The position numbers and the translations under genes were made by a program. A model generated the notes under the pieces. It ran no database searches. It was not told where the DNA came from and saw only the letters and a program-made list of their open reading frames with translations. DNA of 24,900 bases, taken from Lachnospiraceae bacterium UBA3774 (lineage in GTDB: Bacteria; Bacillota; Clostridia; Lachnospirales; Lachnospiraceae). The stretch lies in contig DFFO01000091.1 of NCBI GenBank assembly GCA_002369255.1, positions 1 through 24,900 of the forward strand, written 5' to 3'. This document shows, in pieces, positions 22,156-24,900 of the stretch. Position 1 is the stretch's first letter; each line of letters begins with the position of its first letter.

Positions 22156-24900
22156 TTAAACCTTTTCAACTCCGAGAGTTACGTTTTCTCCGTTGATATC
22201 CCACTGCTTGGAGTATCCGCCTTCTGCCTGTTTTGATGATACCGCGAGCACTTCAGGGAGAATATCCTGTTGCCTGCGCGTCATAATATCCGCGATCTTG
22301 TCGTTGCCGCTGTAATAGATCCTGATGTGATCCATTACTTCAAAGCCGGCCTCTTTTCTCATAGTCTGGATCTTGCTGATGATTTCTCTGATAATGCCTT
22401 CCTCGATGAGCTCCGGAGTGAGATTCGTATCCAGCACCACCGTGACGTCGCCTTCGGAGAGCGATACAAAGCCTTCTACCTGTTTTGTATCTATAAGAAG
22501 ATCATCCGGCAAAAGCTCCGCCCGGGTACCGTCAGAGAGGGTAAGCGAAAGCTTTCCGTTTGACGAGAGCTCGTCCATAGCAGTATTTCCGTCGATCTCG
22601 GCAAGGAGCTGTCTGATCTCCCCGAGCTGTTTTCCGAATTTCGGTCCCAGCGTTCTCATCTGAGGCTTAAAGCTGTATGAGGTAAAATCTCTGACGTCGT
22701 CTTTGTAGCAGACTTCTTTTACGTTTAGCTCATCACGGATGATATCGGTATAAAAATCCGAAAGAACCGCGGGGGCTTTTATAAACATGCCTGCTATCGG
22801 CTGACGGTTTTTGATATTTGCCTCATTGCGGCAGGCGCGTCCCATAGCGACGATTTTCAGTACCTCGTCCATGTTTGCTTCAAGTTCTTTGTCTATCAGC
22901 TTTGCGTCTGAAACGGGGAAATCGCACAGGTGGATACTCTCGGGCGCGTCTTTAAATGAAGTGCGCACGAGATTCTGATAGATTTCCTCAGTAATGAAAG
23001 GAACCATAGGCGCGGCGACCTTGCACAGGTTTACAAGGGCCGTATAAAGAGTCATATAGGCATTTATCTTATCCTGTTCCATTCCGCTTGCCCAGAATCT
23101 TTCACGGCACCTGCGCACATACCAGTTGCTCAGCTCGTCGGTGAAGGAAAGAAGCGCTCTGGCAGTTTCCGGGATCATATAGTTGCTGAGATTTTCATCT
23201 ACAGTCGCTATAAGCGAGTTCAGCTTTGAAAGCAGCCACTTGTCCATTACGGGAAGCTTTTCGTAATCCAGTGTGTATTTTGCCGCGTCAAAGCCGTCTA
23301 TATTTGCATAAAGAACAAAGAATGCATAGGTGTTCCAAAGCGTTCCGAGGAATTTGCGCTGTCCTTCCACTACCGCTTTTCCGTGGAACCTGTTCGGAAG
23401 CCACGGTGCGCTGTTGATGTAAAAATACCAGCGGATCGCGTCCGCGCCGTAAGTACCAAGCGCTTCCATCGGATCAACGGCATTTCCTTTGCTCTTGCTC
23501 ATCTTCTGTCCGTTTTCGTCCTGAACGTGTCCGAGGACTATTACGTTTCTGTAAGGCGCCTTGTTGAAAACGAGCGTAGAAATGGCAAGCAAACTGTAAA
23601 ACCAGCCTCTTGTCTGGTCAACCGCTTCGCTGATGAAATCAGCGGGGAAGTTCTTTTCAAACGTTTCCTTGTTTTCAAAAGGATAATGATACTGAGCAAA
23701 AGGCATCGAGCCGGAGTCAAACCAGCAGTCGATAACTTCCGGAACTCTGTGCATTATGCCGCCGCATTTTTCGCACTTTACGGTGACTTCATCTATATAA
23801 GGGCGGTGAAGTTCTATATCGTCGGGGCAGTTGTCCGAAAGTGACTTTAGCTCGGCTATCGAGCCGATGCTCTTAAAATGTCCGCATGAACACTCCCAGA
23901 TATTTAAGGGCGTTCCCCAATAGCGGTTGCGGCTGATGCCCCAGTCCTGAACGTTTTCAAGCCAGTCTCCGAAACGTCCCTTTCCGATGGACTCGGGGAT
24001 CCAGTTGATCGTATTGTTATTTGCGATGAGGTCTTCACGCACCTGGGTCATGCGGATAAACCATGACTCGCGCGCGTAATAGATAAGAGGAGTATCGCAG
24101 CGCCAGCAATGCGGGTAGCTGTGTTCAAAAGCCGGGGCTGCAACAAGCAGTCCGGCGTCTTTCAGCGCCTTTAATATCTCCGGATCAGCTTTTTTTACAA
24201 ACATTCCATCCCAGGGAGTTCCTCCGCACATCTCGCCTTTTGTATTTACCAGCTGAACAAGAGGAAGGTCATAGCGTCTTCCCACCTGGGCGTCATCTTC
24301 GCCAAACGCGGGGGCGATATGGACTATGCCCGTGCCGTCCGTCGTTGTAACGTAGTCGGCGCAGGTGATGAAAAAGGCATTTTTGCCCTTTACGTCAGCA
24401 TACGGGAAAAGCGGTTCATACTCGAGATTTTCAAGCTCTTTTCCGGTATATTTTTCCAAGACCGTATATTCTTCTGTGATATTTTTTTCGACAAGAGCCT
24501 CGGCCAGGATATAACGATCTTCTCCGCACTGGACTTTGACATACGTAATGTCCGGATTAACGCACAGAGCAACGTTGCTGGGGAGCGTCCAGGGGGTGGT
24601 GGTCCATGCCATAAACCACGTTCCGTCTTCCATTTTGCTCTTGAATCTGACGATGGCGGATTTTTCCTTTACGTCCTTGTAACCCTGAGCCACCTCATGA
24701 CTTGAAAGCGGGGTGCCGCATCTGGGGCAGTACGGAACTACTTTAAAACCTTTATAAAGCAGTCCTTTGTTGTAAATCTGCGAAAGAGCCCACCAAACCG
24801 ATTCGATATAATCATTTTCATAGGTGACGTAAGGGTTTTCCATATCGGCCCAGAAACCGACCTTTCCGGAAAACTCCTCCCACATGCCTTTGTATTTCCA
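22156..24900 (-). CDS. ileS: Isoleucyl-tRNA synthetase, long (eukaryote-like) type; 5' end cut by window edge
   Basis: Charges tRNA-Ile. The visible 914 codon-encoded residues are the C-terminal part; the frame is open to the right edge (W-K-Y-K-G before the first Met at 24885), so about 125 residues including the HIGH motif lie outside. Seen are NPYVTYENDYIESVWWAL and the CPRCGTPLSSHEVAQGYKDV zinc-type knuckle. The editing domain contains AWTTTPWTLPSN and DGTGIVHIAPAFGEDD. A second CxxC (CEKCGG) is followed by CWFDSGSMPFAQ. The catalytic KMSKSKGN is present, then the anticodon-binding helices. CWFDSGSMPFAQ and total size are typical of the IleS2-like group, which in several bacteria is less sensitive to mupirocin. 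glgP follows after 1 base. Any leader or T-box lies outside the window. Confidence 0.97.
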   Translation of the reverse strand, partial: WKYKGMWEEFSGKVGFWADMENPYVTYENDYIESVWWALSQIYNKGLLYKGFKVVPYCPRCGTPLSSHEVAQGYKDVKEKSAIVRFKSKMEDGTWFMAWTTTPWTLPSNVALCVNPDITYVKVQCGEDRYILAEALVEKNITEEYTVLEKYTGKELENLEYEPLFPYADVKGKNAFFITCADYVTTTDGTGIVHIAPAFGEDDAQVGRRYDLPLVQLVNTKGEMCGGTPWDGMFVKKADPEILKALKDAGLLVAAPAFEHSYPHCWRCDTPLIYYARESWFIRMTQVREDLIANNNTINWIPESIGKGRFGDWLENVQDWGISRNRYWGTPLNIWECSCGHFKSIGSIAELKSLSDNCPDDIELHRPYIDEVTVKCEKCGGIMHRVPEVIDCWFDSGSMPFAQYHYPFENKETFEKNFPADFISEAVDQTRGWFYSLLAISTLVFNKAPYRNVIVLGHVQDENGQKMSKSKGNAVDPMEALGTYGADAIRWYFYINSAPWLPNRFHGKAVVEGQRKFLGTLWNTYAFFVLYANIDGFDAAKYTLDYEKLPVMDKWLLSKLNSLIATVDENLSNYMIPETARALLSFTDELSNWYVRRCRERFWASGMEQDKINAYMTLYTALVNLCKVAAPMVPFITEEIYQNLVRTSFKDAPESIHLCDFPVSDAKLIDKELEANMDEVLKIVAMGRACRNEANIKNRQPIAGMFIKAPAVLSDFYTDIIRDELNVKEVCYKDDVRDFTSYSFKPQMRTLGPKFGKQLGEIRQLLAEIDGNTAMDELSSNGKLSLTLSDGTRAELLPDDLLIDTKQVEGFVSLSEGDVTVVLDTNLTPELIEEGIIREIISKIQTMRKEAGFEVMDHIRIYYSGNDKIADIMTRRQQDILPEVLAVSSKQAEGGYSKQWDINGENVTLGVEKV

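Noticed and set aside
1..24900. Mobile elements, CRISPR arrays, tRNA or rRNA genes
   Set aside because: No transposase or integrase, no regularly spaced direct repeats and no cloverleaf or rRNA-like sequence were recognised in the gaps, which are all short and mostly filled with promoters and terminators.

Overview
The window comes from a member of the Bacillota, most likely an endospore-forming Clostridia of moderate GC. Three things suggest this: (i) gerW/ytfJ next to its usual DUF2953 partner; (ii) the clostridial order flavoprotein (HI0933/BaiN-like), cmk, ispH, S1 protein; (iii) rqcH, DegV proteins, DUF1836, and single-chain glycyl-tRNA and long-form isoleucyl-tRNA synthetases. Most genes are on the minus strand. 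No tRNA, rRNA, CRISPR array, transposase, integrase or phage gene was seen, and no stretch above about 200 bases lacks a gene.

Layout. (1) 1-5643, minus: the flavoprotein and cmk end at a pair of hairpins. Then come ispH, an S1 protein overlapping it by 20 bases, and a small lipoprotein that ends at a strong hairpin lying just before glyS, which runs off the left edge. (2) 5702-7403, plus: a promoter and a two-gene ABC exporter of the Wzm-Wzt/TagGH type, with no glycosyltransferases beside it. (3) 7400-14704, minus: rqcH, then a probable eight-gene operon yicC-gmk-rpoZ-rimO-pgsA-(unknown)-DUF2953-gerW, starting at a promoter at the end of rqcH and closing at a 12-bp hairpin that contains the gerW stop codon. 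(4) 14745-19058, minus: three single-gene units, each with its own promoter and terminator: degV, a fused transporter gene, and a second degV. (5) 19059-19652, plus: a DUF1836 probable regulator divergent from the second degV. (6) 19663-24900, minus: ileS (5' end outside the window) followed after 1 base by glycogen phosphorylase.

The most unusual object is the fused transporter at 15795-17855. One unbroken reading frame encodes a lipoprotein-type TAXI solute-binding domain, of the kind that normally serves TRAP transporters, joined to a complete GltS-type sodium/glutamate symporter. Binding-protein-dependent secondary transport is known mainly from the TRAP and tripartite tricarboxylate families. 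A binding domain covalently joined to GltS would be a separate solution, and the glutamate binding reported for some TAXI proteins makes the pairing chemically sensible. It lies between two DegV paralogues of equal length, which may form a locus with it.

The rest is mainly housekeeping: translation (S1, glyS, ileS, rimO, rqcH, rpoZ for transcription), nucleotide kinases (cmk, gmk), isoprenoid and phospholipid synthesis (ispH, pgsA), glycogen breakdown (glgP), and sporulation-linked genes (DUF2953, gerW). All assignments come from reading the sequence and recalled family features; no database search was run.
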